Of a DNA stretch of 64,000 nt, positions 32,620 through 40,800 are shown piece by piece. The stretch is from Aeromonas veronii bv. veronii (lineage in GTDB: Bacteria; Pseudomonadota; Gammaproteobacteria; Enterobacterales; Aeromonadaceae), in NCBI RefSeq assembly GCF_000820225.1, contig NZ_CDDK01000004.1, positions 95,824 to 159,823 on the forward strand, read 5' to 3'. Each line of letters begins with the position of its first letter. Position 1 is the first letter of the stretch. The translations under genes were made by a program, and so were the position numbers. Under the pieces are notes generated by a model. That model saw nothing but the letters and a program-made list of their open reading frames with translations. It was not told where the DNA came from and ran no database searches.

Positions 32620-33530
32620 AAGCAATCGACCTTTTCGCTGGCCTTGGTGGCTGGTCTACCGGTGCTGTTATGGCTGGTTGCGAAGTGCTATGGGCAGCCA
32701 ATCACTGGCAGGAAGCTGTTCACTGGCACAGCGAGAACCACCCGGATACCCAGCATATCTGCCAAGACCTGCATCAAGCCGACTGGACGCAGGTGCCAAG
32801 CCATGATCTGCTGCTCGCATCCCCATGCTGCCAGGGGCACAGCAAAGCGCGAGGCAAGGCAAACGGAAACCCGCAGCACGATGCCAGTCGCTCCACTGCA
32901 TGGGCCGTGGTGTCTGCCCTTGAGTTTCACCGGCCGCAAGCCGCCATAGTCGAGAACGTGCCCGAGTTCCTTGATTGGTCGCTGTATCCGGCATGGGCGG
33001 CAGCCATGCAGGCGCTGGGTTATTCCTTGGCGCCGCATGTGGTCAATTGCGCCGATCTCGGGGTGCCACAAGAGCGTATCCGCATGTTTATCGTCTGCAC
33101 TCGTTCAGCAAACCCATTAATCCTGAACCTGCCGAAGTTGGACCATGTTCCGGCGTCGCAGTTCATTGACTTCAACGCTGGGCGCTGGTCACCAATAGCC
33201 AAGCCGGGGCGGGCGGAAGCAACGCTGGAGCGAGTTGCAAACGGTAGGTCGGTCCACGGCGACCGGTTCGTGATGAGCTACTACGGCAACACCCGTACCG
33301 GGCGCAGCATTGATCGGCCAATTGGCACCATCACCACCCGAGATCGCTGGGCTGTAGTGGACGGCGACCGTATGCGGATGCTCACGGCAGAAGAAAACCT
33401 GCTGGCAATGAGCTTTCCGCGCGATATCAAGCGCCCAGACAACCACCGGCTGACTGTTCACATGGCTGGCAATGCCGTTCCGCCCCTGGCAGGCAAGCGG
33501 ATCATTCAGGCACTGGTGGAGGCAGCATGA
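32616..33530 (+). CDS. DNA C5-cytosine methyltransferase
   Basis: A 304-residue enzyme with the ordered C5-MTase motifs: I DLFAGLGGWSTGA (5-17), IV SPCCQGHS with catalytic C71, VI VENVPEF (112-118), VIII QERIRMF (152-158) and X MAGNAVPP near the end. The variable target-recognition region between VIII and X is short, so specificity cannot be predicted. No cognate endonuclease is visible, suggesting a solitary protective or regulatory methyltransferase. It overlaps both neighbours by four bases. Confidence 0.95.
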   Translation: MKAIDLFAGLGGWSTGAVMAGCEVLWAANHWQEAVHWHSENHPDTQHICQDLHQADWTQVPSHDLLLASPCCQGHSKARGKANGNPQHDASRSTAWAVVSALEFHRPQAAIVENVPEFLDWSLYPAWAAAMQALGYSLAPHVVNCADLGVPQERIRMFIVCTRSANPLILNLPKLDHVPASQFIDFNAGRWSPIAKPGRAEATLERVANGRSVHGDRFVMSYYGNTRTGRSIDRPIGTITTRDRWAVVDGDRMRMLTAEENLLAMSFPRDIKRPDNHRLTVHMAGNAVPPLAGKRIIQALVEAA

Positions 33531-34498
33531 ACACCGTTATCAAATTCCCGGGGGCTAGTGCCCCTCAAACCACCCAGAAGGAGGTTCGTGTGGCTGACCT
33601 TGATGATGGGTATACCCGCACGGCGAATGAGATCCAGAAGGCCAAGTGCAAGCTGCGCATGGCAGGGAGAGAGCTCAATGTCCTTGATGCGGTTATCTAC
33701 TCCACCTATGGCTGGAACAAGAAGCGCGACCGCCTCACAAACACCTATTTGGCGGACCTGTGCGACATGGACCCGTCCGATGTAAACAAGGCCCTTCTTG
33801 TGTTGGCTCGACGTCGCATTATCACTCTTGAGAAGCTTGGCCATATGAAAATTGTAGGCGTAAACAAGGTGATCAGTGAGTGGGTATACGCCAGAGAAAA
33901 GACCCAAAAGGGTATTGGCAATTTCACCAAAAAACCGGGCAATTCTACCCAAAATGATGGGCGTTTTGACATTTCAAATCAGGTGAAAACACCCAACACC
34001 CAAGACAGTCTTACCCAAGACAATATAAAAACCTCTTCGTCGAAGAACGCTGACGCGCTCCCCGACGCCGGAGCTGTTGAGTCGGTTTCTGCCGCTGTCG
34101 AGAAGATCCGGCCAGATGCTGCCATCCAGACCCCGAGCGGGAAATTCTGGGGCACTCAAGATGACCTGACCTGCGCTGAATACATCCACAGCAGGGTGCT
34201 TGTGGTGAACCCAACGGCCAAGGCCCCCAACTGGGCGCAGTGGGCGAACGATATCCGCCTGATGCGAACCCAGCTTGGATACACCCATCACGATATCTGC
34301 TCGCTGTTCAAGTGGGCCAACCTGGACCCGTTCTGGTCAGCCAACGTGCTATGCCCCAAGACCCTGCGCAAGCAGTGGGACAAGCTCACTGCCAAGCGTG
34401 CTGGTGTGGTGCGCCAGCCGGCGCGTGGCGAGGAGTGGGATCTGACCAAGACCATGACCGCCGACAAGCTCAACCAGATGATTCAGGAGGGGTACTGA
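33527..34498 (+). CDS. Replication initiator, lambda O-like N-terminal domain
   Basis: A 323-residue protein whose N-terminus (GYTRTANEI, RELNVLDAVIYSTYGWNKK, YLADLCDMDPSDVNKALLVLARRRII) matches the origin-binding winged-helix domain of lambda O-type initiators. The middle (about 130-190) is polar and repetitive in NTQ/DS codons, the sort of place where the origin often lies inside O genes. The C-terminal part would contact the P-like loader encoded next, whose start overlaps its stop (TGATG). Confidence 0.88.
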   Translation: MNTVIKFPGASAPQTTQKEVRVADLDDGYTRTANEIQKAKCKLRMAGRELNVLDAVIYSTYGWNKKRDRLTNTYLADLCDMDPSDVNKALLVLARRRIITLEKLGHMKIVGVNKVISEWVYAREKTQKGIGNFTKKPGNSTQNDGRFDISNQVKTPNTQDSLTQDNIKTSSSKNADALPDAGAVESVSAAVEKIRPDAAIQTPSGKFWGTQDDLTCAEYIHSRVLVVNPTAKAPNWAQWANDIRLMRTQLGYTHHDICSLFKWANLDPFWSANVLCPKTLRKQWDKLTAKRAGVVRQPARGEEWDLTKTMTADKLNQMIQEGY

Positions 34499-35169
34499 TG
34501 ACCATGAGACCGTTAAGCGAAGTCCTGGCTGGCATGCCGAGTGAGTTACCTATCACGCCAGTGCGCCAAGTGGCTGCCGTGGTTACCGAGCGCGACACCC
34601 AGGTCGTGAGCAAGCTGATTGAGCAGCTCAAGGTGATTTTCCCTGCCTGGCAGCGGTCATTTCCCACGCTCGAGATGCAGGAACGGGCTCTGCGGGAGTG
34701 GACGGTTGCGCTGGTTGAGGCCAACTGCACCAGCCGTGATCAGCTGAGTCAGGGGATGCGGGTTGCTCGCTCTCAGGAGATCCCGTTCTTCCCTGGGCCA
34801 GGGATGTTTATCAAGTGGTGCGAGATCACGCCGGAGTCGCTGGGCCTACCGACAGTGGACGCGGCCCTGGTCGAGGTCAGAACCCGCCGGTTTACCCATC
34901 CCGCAGTGGAGTTGGCCGCCAAGGCGACGAGCTGGGAACGCCAAACGCTCAGCCTGGATGATTACCGCCCTGTGTTCGAGCAGGCATACGCCCAGCTGCT
35001 GCGCCGGGTCGTTGCCGGAGAGGATCTTGGGGCGGAGGTGCGCAAAGGGCTGCCAACGCGTGAGCAGATCCAGCACAGCCCGGAGTATTACCAGCAAACC
35101 GGCCAGCGCGGCGTGGAAAGCCTCAAGGCCCTGTTCAAGCGTGGAGGGATGGCCAATGTTCAATCTTGA
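34498..35169 (+). CDS. Lambda P-like replication protein (helicase loader)
   Basis: The 223-residue protein resembles phage P proteins: LIEQLKVIFPAWQRSF, LREWTVALVEANCTSRDQLSQGMRVAR and FFPGPGMFIKWC are family-like. It should recruit host DnaB to the origin bound by the O-like protein. ATG at 34498 follows GGAGGGG and overlaps the O stop. The in-frame extension to 34240 lies within the O gene and is rejected. Confidence 0.88.
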   Translation: MTMRPLSEVLAGMPSELPITPVRQVAAVVTERDTQVVSKLIEQLKVIFPAWQRSFPTLEMQERALREWTVALVEANCTSRDQLSQGMRVARSQEIPFFPGPGMFIKWCEITPESLGLPTVDAALVEVRTRRFTHPAVELAAKATSWERQTLSLDDYRPVFEQAYAQLLRRVVAGEDLGAEVRKGLPTREQIQHSPEYYQQTGQRGVESLKALFKRGGMANVQS

Positions 35170-35458
35170 CGTGATCGCCGCGGTCAAGGCCGCGAAGTTT
35201 TGCCGGGTGGTGGTCTATCCGGCCATTCGTGGATGGTGCGGGGAGCGGGTGCTGCTCGAAGTGGCAGACGAGATCTCCGTGCTGGGACACACCGATTGCC
35301 AGCGCGGGGCAGGGCACTGGCTGGTGCTCGACACGACGCCTGAGCAAGTTGCGGAGGAGGCCGAACGGCTGAGAGGCGCGCCAGTACTGGTGTTGAGAGG
35401 CGGTGTTGCAAATGGAGCTGTGGATAACTTTTGTGGGGAGGGCCTTGCCAACCAGTGA
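35156..35458 (+). CDS. Phage protein, unknown
   Basis: A 100-residue protein (MFNLDVIAAVKAAKFCRVVVYPAIRGW start) with an alpha/beta look. GGAGGG lies 7 bases before ATG 35156, which overlaps the P gene by 14 bases. No recognised family; it is a small accessory gene of the replication block. Confidence 0.65.
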   Translation: MFNLDVIAAVKAAKFCRVVVYPAIRGWCGERVLLEVADEISVLGHTDCQRGAGHWLVLDTTPEQVAEEAERLRGAPVLVLRGGVANGAVDNFCGEGLANQ

Positions 35459-35533
35459 CAACCGGTATATCGCGCCGTAACATGTTCATGCCGGACTTAG
35501 ACCACCCGGCTGTTTGACCAAAAGGACCCGACC

Positions 35534-35830
35534 ATGACCGCAAAATCGAATACCCGAGATCTATCCGTTGCGACCCAGCTGGGGCGCGTCATCGCGATAA
35601 TGCGCGACGGAAAAGCCCGCACCCTGCGCGAAATCGAGCGCGAGTGCTGGAACCGCTTCGGCCACGCCGACACCCAAGCCGCCATCAGCGCCCGCCTGCG
35701 CGAAGTCTGCTGCCACGGCTGGGTAAAACACTCCACCTGCCAGACCATCGACAGCAAGCAGGTTTGGCATTACAGCCTCTCTCCGTTCCCCACTGCGGAA
35801 GCCGTTGCGGCTAAGGCGGTGGCAGCATGA
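35534..35830 (+). CDS. Small winged-helix-like phage protein
   Basis: 98 residues. The segment GRVIAIMRDGKARTLREIERECWNRFGHADTQAAISARLREV reads as a winged-helix DNA-binding fold, ending in a Pro/Ala tail. AAAGGACCCGACC precedes ATG 35534, and the stop overlaps the next ATG by four bases. Confidence 0.7.
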   Translation: MTAKSNTRDLSVATQLGRVIAIMRDGKARTLREIERECWNRFGHADTQAAISARLREVCCHGWVKHSTCQTIDSKQVWHYSLSPFPTAEAVAAKAVAA

Positions 35831-36024
35831 CAAACTTCCTCGGATTCAAGCTATCCACATCGGATGTTGTTCGCACCGTGAGCCTTGGTGATGAAATCCT
35901 ATCCGATAGCATCCCGGTATTTCGCGCCGGCTACTCATACTGCCACCCCAACCCGCGCAATGACAGGGCCGCAAAACGCCAGCGTGCCGCAGCCAAGCGC
36001 CGCAACAAAGCCAAGCGGGGGTGA
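35827..36024 (+). CDS. Small basic phage protein, unknown
   Basis: 65 residues with a strongly basic C-terminus (RNDRAAKRQRAAAKRRNKAKRG), suggesting nucleic-acid binding. Coupled to both neighbours by overlapping stop/start codons. Confidence 0.6.
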   Translation: MTNFLGFKLSTSDVVRTVSLGDEILSDSIPVFRAGYSYCHPNPRNDRAAKRQRAAAKRRNKAKRG

Positions 36025-36026
36025 GG

Positions 36027-36557
36027 ATGAGCAACCTGAGCAAAACCCAAGAGGCCCAATTCCGTGAGCTGGTGATCGCCAAACACGGTGAGGCGTTCAC
36101 AACCTCCCGCAAGGTCGCTGAGCTGTTTGGTAAGCGGCACTCCGATGTTATGCGCGCCATCTCCAATCTTGAGTGCAGCGCCAGCTTCAACGAGCGCAAT
36201 TTTGCGTTGGTTGAGTATCGCGATGGGAAAGGGGAGGCTCGACCTGAATACCTCATCACCAAAGATGGAATGGCATTCCTGGTGATGGGCTTCACAGGCA
36301 AGCAGGCTGCCCAGTTCAAGGAGCTCTATATCCTTGCCTTCAACTGGATGGCTGAGCAGATCCGCACCACCCATGAGCTGACCAGCTGGCAGCACGACTT
36401 CACCCGCAGAGAGGCTGTATCTGTTGCCAACGGCACTCTGCATGGGCAAGGTCTGGCCCGCCGCCGTATCGAGAAGCATGCGCTGAGCCAGGAGCAGGCA
36501 GCTATCCATGCCAAGCTACAGCTGTGCTTGAACCTGATCGGTGAGGAGGCAGCATAA
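36027..36557 (+). CDS. Rha-family phage regulatory protein
   Basis: A 176-residue protein of the pRha type, which interferes with lysogenic growth in some hosts and may act as an antirepressor. The family core is TTSRKVAELFGKRHSDVMRAI, NERNFALVEYRDGKGE, RPEYLITKDGMAFLVMGFTG and FKELYILAFNWM. ATG at 36027 lies behind GGTGAGG; GTG at 36021, overlapping the previous stop, is the alternative. It could bypass the apparently non-cleavable repressor, which is inference. Confidence 0.88.
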   Translation: MSNLSKTQEAQFRELVIAKHGEAFTTSRKVAELFGKRHSDVMRAISNLECSASFNERNFALVEYRDGKGEARPEYLITKDGMAFLVMGFTGKQAAQFKELYILAFNWMAEQIRTTHELTSWQHDFTRREAVSVANGTLHGQGLARRRIEKHALSQEQAAIHAKLQLCLNLIGEEAA

Positions 36558-36559
36558 CC

Positions 36560-37153
36560 ATGGAGCTTACCCTTCTGAAAATGTCAGGCGGGGTGCTCGC
36601 CCCGTCCACTCCGGCCGACGCCGAAGCCATCAAGCTTATGCCGATCGGTACCACCATCCTGGCCAAGGGAAAGGGGCGCCGAAATCTGGCGTTTCACCGC
36701 CGTTTCTTCGCTCTGCTCAACCTGACTTTCGATTACTGGGAGCCAACTGGCGGCATGGTATCGCCAGCCGAGCAGGGGATCCTGTCCCGATTCGTTCGCT
36801 ACCTCGCCCAGTTTGGCGCAGGCAGCGTGCTGGACAAAGCCAAGGATGAGTTTATCGACCAGTTGGCCAGCAGCCGCATCGAGCGCCACGGCCCCCAGGC
36901 TGAGAAGTCGTTTGAGGTGATGCGCAAGTGGCTCACCGTTGAGGCAGGTTATTTCACCGTGGTGATGCTGCCGGATGGTGGTATGCGCAAGGAGGCCAAG
37001 AGCGTCAGCTTCGCCAAGATGGAGCAGGCTGAGTTCTCCGACCTGTACCGGGCTGTGTTCGGGGTCTGCTGGCGCTATGTGCTGAGCAAGCAGTTTGCCA
37101 CCGAGGAGGAGGCTGAGAACGCCTGCTCCCAGCTGATGGGGTTTGCCGGATGA
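36560..37153 (+). CDS. DUF1367 family phage protein
   Basis: A 197-residue protein matching DUF1367 of lambdoid phages: NLAFHRRFFALLNLTFDYWEPTGG, KWLTVEAGYFTVVMLPDGG, SFAKMEQAEFSDLYRAVFGVCWR and AENACSQLMGFA. The function is unknown; relatives sit in nin-like regions next to nucleases and Q, as here. Confidence 0.9.
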   Translation: MELTLLKMSGGVLAPSTPADAEAIKLMPIGTTILAKGKGRRNLAFHRRFFALLNLTFDYWEPTGGMVSPAEQGILSRFVRYLAQFGAGSVLDKAKDEFIDQLASSRIERHGPQAEKSFEVMRKWLTVEAGYFTVVMLPDGGMRKEAKSVSFAKMEQAEFSDLYRAVFGVCWRYVLSKQFATEEEAENACSQLMGFAG

Positions 37154-37479
37154 GATTCGAGACCAGCCCAATCCGCTCTGGCGATCTGCGCGATGGCGCT
37201 CGCGGCCAGATCTGCAAGATCCAGCTCGCCGGGGTCTGTATCGGTGGCACTGAAACCACCGTGCTAGCCCATCTGCCCAGCGCTCCGCATGGAATGGCAC
37301 TCAAGGGGGATGATTTGGTGGCTGTTGAGGCGTGCTGCGCTTGCCATGACGCCATTGATGGCCGTATCGCCTACGACTGGCAGCCCGGGGAGCGTGAAGA
37401 GGTCACCTATAGCGCCCTGACACGTCAGCTGCACAGCTGGGTGGTGCGCGGGCTTGTTAGTGTGAAGGGGGCGGCATGA
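37150..37479 (+). CDS. YbcO-like (DUF1364) putative nuclease
   Basis: A 109-residue protein similar to the DUF1364/YbcO family of small HNH-like nucleases in nin regions: GQICKIQLAGVC, TTVLAHL, KGDDLVAVEACCACHDAIDGR. Paired cysteines and the AH/CCACHD histidines suit a zinc-bound nuclease core. It overlaps neighbours by four bases on each side. Confidence 0.85.
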   Translation: MRFETSPIRSGDLRDGARGQICKIQLAGVCIGGTETTVLAHLPSAPHGMALKGDDLVAVEACCACHDAIDGRIAYDWQPGEREEVTYSALTRQLHSWVVRGLVSVKGAA

Positions 37480-37610
37480 TCACTGCAATCGTTTACTGGA
37501 TGATGAAATTTCAGTTTGGCGCCGACTGGTCATACTGGAGCCTGGTTTTGCCGGTGATAACTGATCTGGTGATCATCGGGGCGTTAGAGAAATGGAGCGC
37601 ACACCTGTGA
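37476..37610 (+). CDS. 44-residue predicted membrane peptide
   Basis: A micro-ORF starting in an ATGA overlap with the DUF1364 stop and overlapping the next gene by 19 bases. It encodes two short hydrophobic stretches (MITAIVYWMM and SLVLPVITDLVIIGAL), rich in Trp. The coupled start argues for translation; function unknown. Confidence 0.5.
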   Translation: MITAIVYWMMKFQFGADWSYWSLVLPVITDLVIIGALEKWSAHL

Positions 37611-38032
37611 TCCGTCTCTCTGCCATCGACGCAGCCCGCCTGCTGGATAAACACCCGAAAGCCAAGGCGGTAGCGAACCAAGCCAAGAAATCCAAGCAGG
37701 TGGATGAGCTGCACGGCAAGGTGATGGCCCAGCTGGTCGGCTTCCCTGACCCTGCCACCGAGCTGGTATTTCACCCCAAGCGCCGCTGGCGTCTCGATTA
37801 TGCCTGGCCCACCCGCATGATCGCCGTCGAGATCCACGGTGGTATCCACTCCGGTGGGCGCCACACTCGCGGCAAAGGGTTCATAGAGGACCGCGCCAAG
37901 ATGAACGAGGCCCGCTTATTGGGTTGGACTGTCATCGAGGCCACGCCAGAGCACATCAAATCCGGCCAGCTGCGTGCATGGCTGCTCACCGCTTTCAATC
38001 AGGACCAAGACCAAACGAGGACCAACCCATGA
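37592..38032 (+). CDS. VSR/PD-(D/E)XK-like phage endonuclease
   Basis: A 146-residue protein with the pattern WRLDYAWP, then AVEIHGGIHSGGRHTRGKGF, DRAKMNEARLLGWTVIEATPEHI, which fits a very-short-patch-repair-like fold (Asp, Glu and a later Lys/His cluster at the active site). In nin regions this position is often filled by a RusA-type junction resolvase, so it may process branched DNA before packaging. ATG at 37592; the stop overlaps the Q-like gene. Confidence 0.75.
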   Translation: MERTPVIRLSAIDAARLLDKHPKAKAVANQAKKSKQVDELHGKVMAQLVGFPDPATELVFHPKRRWRLDYAWPTRMIAVEIHGGIHSGGRHTRGKGFIEDRAKMNEARLLGWTVIEATPEHIKSGQLRAWLLTAFNQDQDQTRTNP

Positions 38033-38727
38033 GTAATTCACTGGAAATGGCACTGCGCCTGTTCTCACCAAAGGGGGCGCTCCATGAGCCAACCTCCAGC
38101 AACTTCAACGCCCTGGGGCGGGATGATTTTATCGGCGCCCTGCAGGTGGCCGCCAAAAACAACCCGCAGGGGCTCCAGTTCCTGATGGCCGATCACCAGC
38201 TCGACGCTTCCGCCATCTCTGAGCTGGCAGCGCATTTTGAGGGGGAGATAGGCAATGCCGAGGCCGGTGGCATGGCGCTGGCTATCCTGCTGCGCCGCCC
38301 GCTGCCTGAGCAGCTGGACAGACTGGTGCTGTCTCACCCCCATTACGACAAGGAGCGCCGCCGCGCCGCCGTGGTGATGGAGAAGGCCAAGCGTGCCCAC
38401 CGGGCCGGTAATGACCACGAATATCAGCGCCTGCTGGCTGAGCGTAACGGGATCTTGTCTCTCGCCCACGACCACTGTGTCGCCGAGATGCTGCAATCCG
38501 GCCGCTGCCCGCACTGCAAGGGGACCGGGATCCGCCCCCGCAAGGGGGACGAGTGCCCCAAGTGCCACGGTACCGGGCGAGTCGTGCCGCATGCTGATAT
38601 GGTGTCACGCCGGTTCGGGCAGGAGATGCGCCAGCGCGTAGAGCGGCTAGTTGATGAGGTGATACACCAAGCCTCTGACCTGTCCAAGATTATGGACCGG
38701 CAAGTGCGCCAGATGCGGGCTGCGTAG
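38029..38727 (+). CDS. Q-type antitermination protein (phage 82 Q-like)
   Basis: A 232-residue protein with two CxxCxGTG modules (CPHCKGTG near 160, CPKCHGTG near 175), the DnaJ-like zinc finger that marks phage-82-type Q. The N-terminal LRLFSPKGALHEP and DFIGALQVAAKNNPQGLQFLMA also resemble that family. Q proteins load onto RNA polymerase paused just after late promoters and make it ignore terminators. It is the last regulatory gene before the lysis block, and four candidate target sites follow downstream. Start ATG 38029 behind GAGGACCAACCC. Confidence 0.88.
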   Translation: MSNSLEMALRLFSPKGALHEPTSSNFNALGRDDFIGALQVAAKNNPQGLQFLMADHQLDASAISELAAHFEGEIGNAEAGGMALAILLRRPLPEQLDRLVLSHPHYDKERRRAAVVMEKAKRAHRAGNDHEYQRLLAERNGILSLAHDHCVAEMLQSGRCPHCKGTGIRPRKGDECPKCHGTGRVVPHADMVSRRFGQEMRQRVERLVDEVIHQASDLSKIMDRQVRQMRAA

Positions 38728-38740
38728 GGGGAGGCGGGAT

Positions 38741-39109
38741 ATGGAACAGCAAAGCACACACCAGGAGTTGGTTGTTGAGTGCATCGATGGTCAGTTGCGG
38801 ATCTCGGTTGGGGTGAATACGCTCGCCAACGCACTCGCCACCGGCAGTCATGGGATGCGCAAGCTGGAAGTCGTTGATGCCGAGGTGTTTGCCAAGGAGG
38901 TTATCAAAGAACTCACGCTCGCGCGGGAGTTTGGCGGCAGCTTGGTTCACTGTATGCTTGACCATGCTGCCGGACTGGCTGCCGACAAGTACGCTCACTG
39001 GATTGAGGTGTCACCGCCTCCGACATACCCAACTCCAGGGTACACCGAATTTATCGACAAGCATCGTCCGACACCTTACATACCCACCGGACATTACGAT
39101 GATGAATAA
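38741..39109 (+). CDS. Phage protein between Q and lysis genes, unknown
   Basis: A 122-residue protein: helical N-terminal half (VDAEVFAKEVIKELTLAREFGG) and a Pro/Tyr/Thr-rich tail (PPPTYPTPGYTEF). GGGAGGCGGG precedes ATG 38741. It occupies the Q-lysis interval where Stx phages carry toxin genes, but shows no toxin similarity. Confidence 0.65.
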   Translation: MEQQSTHQELVVECIDGQLRISVGVNTLANALATGSHGMRKLEVVDAEVFAKEVIKELTLAREFGGSLVHCMLDHAAGLAADKYAHWIEVSPPPTYPTPGYTEFIDKHRPTPYIPTGHYDDE

Positions 39110-39126
39110 CTTTTTAGAGGGTAATC

Positions 39127-39543
39127 ATGGCATTTATACGTTTCATATACGGAAGTAGCCTTGGTCTTGGCTATATCGCGGCAAAGTCATTGAAGGAGGG
39201 TGATGAGATCGTCAACCCTGCTGATGGCTCGGTACACACCGTTGAGCGCATCTATGGCGCAGAGCTGATTGAAGATGACTCAAAGCTCAATGGTGTGTCA
39301 TTCCCTGTTTTCACAGAGAAAAACAATCCAATCACTCTCAACGAGTGGGCATCGATAGAGCTGACCAGAGATCAAGGCGGTTTTATAACATCAATCGTTC
39401 CGACCAAGAGCTATGAGCGAGGGCTGCCAATGTCGCTGGTGCTGCAAGGGGATGGTCATTGTGAGTCTGTAGTTGTTGCAGATGGAGATTCGCAGATGGT
39501 TGCCGCGATTGGCGATATAAGCTCATGCCATAACAAAGAGTGA
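39127..39543 (+). CDS. Phage protein between Q and lysis genes, unknown
   Basis: A 138-residue, mainly beta-type acidic protein starting MAFIRFIYGSSLGLGYIAAKS. GAGGG precedes the ATG. The 5' part is noticeably AT-richer than neighbouring genes, suggesting a later insertion (moron-like). No family recognised. Confidence 0.65.
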   Translation: MAFIRFIYGSSLGLGYIAAKSLKEGDEIVNPADGSVHTVERIYGAELIEDDSKLNGVSFPVFTEKNNPITLNEWASIELTRDQGGFITSIVPTKSYERGLPMSLVLQGDGHCESVVVADGDSQMVAAIGDISSCHNKE

Positions 39544-39583
39544 TGGGTGTGCCTGCTGGCTCTCTATTGGCAGCTCTGATTGC

Positions 39584-39654
39584 TTGAATCCCCACCGCCC
39601 CAGCGTTAGTATCTATCAAAGATGGCCAGATTCCCCCGGGACTCTGGCCTTTTT
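39584..39654 (+). promoter_or_regulatory. Late control element A: promoter plus immediate terminator hairpin
   Basis: TTGAAT (39584-39589), 17 bases ending CAGCGT, TAGTAT (39607-39612). About 12 bases later GGCCAGA (39624-39630) pairs with TCTGGCC (39643-39649), followed by five T. A transcript would be only about 35 nt unless RNA polymerase is modified. It lies before the holin and is the candidate PR'. The CAGCGT-TAGNAT core recurs at 46.7, 54.6 and 63.2 kb. Confidence 0.8.
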
Positions 39655-39662
39655 CATTTCCG

Positions 39663-39683
39663 GCCCGCCATCGTGCGGGCTTT
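39663..39683 (+). terminator. Second hairpin before the holin gene
   Basis: GCCCGC (39663-39668) and GCGGGC (39675-39680) with TTT; tandem to the element-A hairpin. Confidence 0.6.
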
Positions 39684-39701
39684 GTCGTTTCTGGAGGGGC
39701 G

Positions 39702-40019
39702 ATGACGCCTGACAAGGATCCACAGAACTACAGCATGCTCGCCTATCTGGCGTTCGGCGGGCTGAGCGTATGGGGAGGGCTTGTGACCTACATACAGACA
39801 GTGAAGCGCGAAGGGCGGCAGTTCCGCTGGGCGGAGGCGGCGCTGCAGGTTGTGGTGTCAGGCTTCGCCGGGATGCTAACCATGCTTCTGAGCTGGTATA
39901 TCGCCGCACCGCTGCCGCTGTGTGGCTTTATGGCCGGTCTGGCTGGCCTGATGGGGTCGAAGGCTCTGGAGCTTTACGAACGCCGGGCAACCGGCTGGAT
40001 GAGTGGGGGGAAAGGGTGA
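39702..40019 (+). CDS. Phage holin (LydA/holin 3 type)
   Basis: A 105-residue membrane protein with three predicted spans (LAYLAFGGLSVWGGLVTYI, VVSGFAGMLTMLLSWYIA, LCGFMAGLAGLMGSKALEL) and a basic C-terminus, as in LydA-like class I holins. It would permeabilise the inner membrane and release the endolysin encoded next, whose ATG overlaps its stop. GGAGGGG precedes ATG 39702. Confidence 0.85.
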   Translation: MTPDKDPQNYSMLAYLAFGGLSVWGGLVTYIQTVKREGRQFRWAEAALQVVVSGFAGMLTMLLSWYIAAPLPLCGFMAGLAGLMGSKALELYERRATGWMSGGKG

Positions 40020-40567
40020 TGAGTATTCGCCTGCAAGTTATTGATGAGGTGATCCAGCGTGAGGGGGGTGACAAGTTCACTGATCGCGCAGAGGACCGCG
40101 GCGGCCCGACTCGCTGGGGGGTGACTCAAGCCACTGCTCGCCAGTTCGGCTACACCGGCCATATGCGCGACTACCCAAAGGCTGAGGCGGTAAAGGCCTA
40201 CACCTCTTACTGGAACCAGATGCGCCTCTCATCCATCGAGGTGATTGATGCCGATCTGGCCACCTACCTGTTTGACTATGGGGTCAACTCCGGTCCAGGG
40301 CGGGCAGCAAAAGACCTCCAGCGCCTGCTGAATGTGTTGAACGATCGACAAAAACTCTATCCAGACGTGATAGCAGACGGGGCCATCGGGCCCCGTTCTC
40401 TTTCTGTGCTGGAGAGTTACGTCAAGGCGCGCGGTACAGGTGGCAAACGCCTTCTTGCCGAGGCTGTGAACTCACTTCGAATTGCCCACTGCATCACACT
40501 GGCTGAGCGTCAGGAGTCGCAGGAGGCCAATGCCTACGGCTGGCTGAGCCGGATTTGCAACCTGTGA
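40019..40567 (+). CDS. Endolysin, glycoside hydrolase family 108 (lysozyme)
   Basis: A 182-residue muralytic enzyme. The GH108 catalytic domain begins VIDEVIQREGGDKFTDRAED with the EGG glutamate at 15, followed by GGPTRWGVT and YLFDYGVNSGP. The C-terminal part (ADGAIGPRSLSVLESY) matches the associated peptidoglycan-binding domain. No signal peptide, so it depends on the holin. Confidence 0.95.
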   Translation: MSIRLQVIDEVIQREGGDKFTDRAEDRGGPTRWGVTQATARQFGYTGHMRDYPKAEAVKAYTSYWNQMRLSSIEVIDADLATYLFDYGVNSGPGRAAKDLQRLLNVLNDRQKLYPDVIADGAIGPRSLSVLESYVKARGTGGKRLLAEAVNSLRIAHCITLAERQESQEANAYGWLSRICNL

Positions 40568-40574
40568 GGTAGGT

Positions 40575-40799
40575 ATGGAACACATCGTTGAGGTGGTAGC
40601 CAACTGGATTGTCATCCTGATGGCCGTGGTAGGGGGCGCATCCTTGGTTGTTCAGGGGCTGGCCAAGATTGCGGCCATCACCCCGTCCACCCGGGATGAT
40701 GAGATTATCGGGAAGGTTGATGCCTTCTTGGTCGGTCTCGCCAAGATCCTGGACAAGCTGGCCCTGAACCTGCCGGCCGACAAAGCCAGGAAGCAATAA
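40575..40799 (+). CDS. Small membrane protein in the lysis cassette
   Basis: A 74-residue protein with an N-terminal hydrophobic span (VVANWIVILMAVVGGASLVV) and an amphipathic, basic rest. Placed between endolysin and spanins, it may be a second holin or antiholin; this is positional inference. Confidence 0.65.
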   Translation: MEHIVEVVANWIVILMAVVGGASLVVQGLAKIAAITPSTRDDEIIGKVDAFLVGLAKILDKLALNLPADKARKQ

Positions 40800-40800
40800 C

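Noticed and set aside
38728-39583. Shiga-toxin-like genes at the Q-lysis position
   Set aside because: The two proteins there lack signal peptides and toxin motifs.
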